Part shown: piece by piece, positions 6,369 to 7,653 of the stretch
How the letters are laid out: each line of letters starts with the position of its first letter
Position numbering within the stretch: the stretch's first letter is position 1
Origin: Candidatus Uhrbacteria bacterium RIFOXYA2_FULL_40_9
Lineage (GTDB): Bacteria > Patescibacteriota > Patescibacteriia > UBA9934 > GWF2-40-263
Direction of reading: 5' to 3'
Assembly (NCBI GenBank): GCA_001791615.1
Contig: MGEY01000033.1
Span: 1 to 7,653, forward strand
Length of the DNA stretch: 7,653 nucleotides
Notes under the pieces: generated by a model
Told to the model about the DNA's origin: nothing
The model's database searches: none
The model's input: the letters and a program-made list of their open reading frames with translations, nothing else
Made by a program: the position numbers and the translations under genes

Positions 6369-6397
6369 CTTATAAACAATATAATAAAGTTTAACAA
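6369..6397 (-). promoter_or_regulatory. Possible promoter of the unknown 454-residue gene
   Basis: On the minus strand TTGTTA (6392-6397), a 17-base spacer and TATAAG (6369-6374) lie just before the ATG at 6358. Only 10 bases separate the -10 from the ATG, so the transcript would be nearly leaderless, in keeping with the missing SD. The surrounding sequence is so AT-rich that chance matches are likely. Confidence 0.3.
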
Positions 6398-6452
6398 TTT
6401 GTTCTTTTTTTTGCAATTTTGTCCTAGAAGTGAATAAGAATCAAGATAAAAG

Positions 6453-6475
6453 AAAAACACCTCTTTCGAGGTGTT
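6453..6475 (-). terminator. Intrinsic terminator of the rRNA operon
   Basis: On the minus strand AACACCTC (6475-6468) pairs with GAGGTGTT (6463-6456) around a GAAA tetraloop, followed by TTTTTCTTTTATC. It begins about 15 bases after the 5S 3' end, as expected for the end of an rRNA operon. Confidence 0.9.
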
Positions 6476-6490
6476 ATTTAAGAGTTTCAC

Positions 6491-6604
6491 TGTCCCGGCG
6501 CCTACCTACTCTCGCGCAATCGCACTACCATCGGCCCAAGGAGGCTTAACTGCTGTGGTCGGGATGGGAACAGGTGTGACCCTCCTGGAAGGAGCACCGA
6601 GACA
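6491..6604 (-). rRNA. rrf: 5S ribosomal RNA
   Basis: On the minus strand the sequence has the conserved 5S core, including CACACCTGTTCCCATCCCGA, then CAGCAGTTAAG, GGCCGATGGTAGTG and GAGAGTAGGTAG. The ends form helix I: TGTCTCGGTGC at the 5' end pairs with GGCGCCGGGACA at the 3' end, with G-U wobbles. Total length is about 114 nt, normal for bacteria. Exact ends are uncertain by one to three bases. It follows 23S rRNA after a spacer of about 92 bases that contains no tRNA. Confidence 0.95.
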
Positions 6605-6696
6605 TTGAAACCCTTTCGAATATTCGATCGGAATGAAAAGAATTGATCAGCCGTAATCAGAATCTCATAGATATAACCACAGGATTTAATCCTTTA

Positions 6697-7653
<957 letters not shown>

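Noticed and set aside
6359..6490. N-terminal extension of the 454-residue protein by 44 residues
   Set aside because: It would translate through the rRNA terminator hairpin and its T-run and begin at the 5S boundary; the extension is Phe/Leu/Asn/Lys-rich as expected from AT-rich noncoding DNA.
6605..6696. Search for a tRNA in the 23S-5S spacer and elsewhere in the intergenic regions
   Set aside because: No T-loop GTTCRA motif with matching acceptor and anticodon stems on either strand.

Overview
The window looks like chromosomal DNA of a small-genome bacterium, most likely a member of the Patescibacteria / Candidate Phyla Radiation (CPR). Four things point there: AT-rich coding sequence, short tightly terminated transcription units, Shine-Dalgarno sites matching the usual CCUCC anti-SD, and a 23S rRNA whose L1 stalk is reduced to a short UUCG-capped stub. 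Stops are TAA, TAG and TGA and no gene has an in-frame TGA, so the standard bacterial code fits. The lineage is an inference, not a measured placement.

Layout, left to right. (1) 1-1898, minus strand: a two-gene operon with a GlmU-like nucleotidyltransferase first and an endonuclease Q (PHP-domain) family protein second. They share an ATGA overlap, and the second gene runs off the window. (2) 1899-2407: a 509-base divergent intergenic region. It holds the minus-strand promoter and, on the plus strand, a structured leader that ends in a strong terminator hairpin just before the next gene's ribosome binding site. (3) 2408-4261, plus strand: a complete ABC exporter half-transporter with its own terminator. 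(4) 4339-4860, minus strand: a GNAT acetyltransferase facing the exporter tail to tail. (5) 4994-6358, minus strand: a 454-residue protein I do not recognise. (6) 6491-7653, minus strand: 5S rRNA and the 3' third of 23S rRNA, the end of an rRNA operon closed by a clear terminator.

The genes do not form one pathway. The nucleotidyltransferase and EndoQ are probably translationally coupled. The acetyltransferase and the unknown gene each have their own promoter and terminator signals. The most unusual regulatory signal is the exporter leader: there is no room for a promoter between its terminator and the start codon, so exporter transcripts must read through the hairpin. That suggests conditional attenuation by a riboswitch, a leader peptide or a protein. 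The most unusual structural signal is the shortened L1 stalk of the 23S rRNA.
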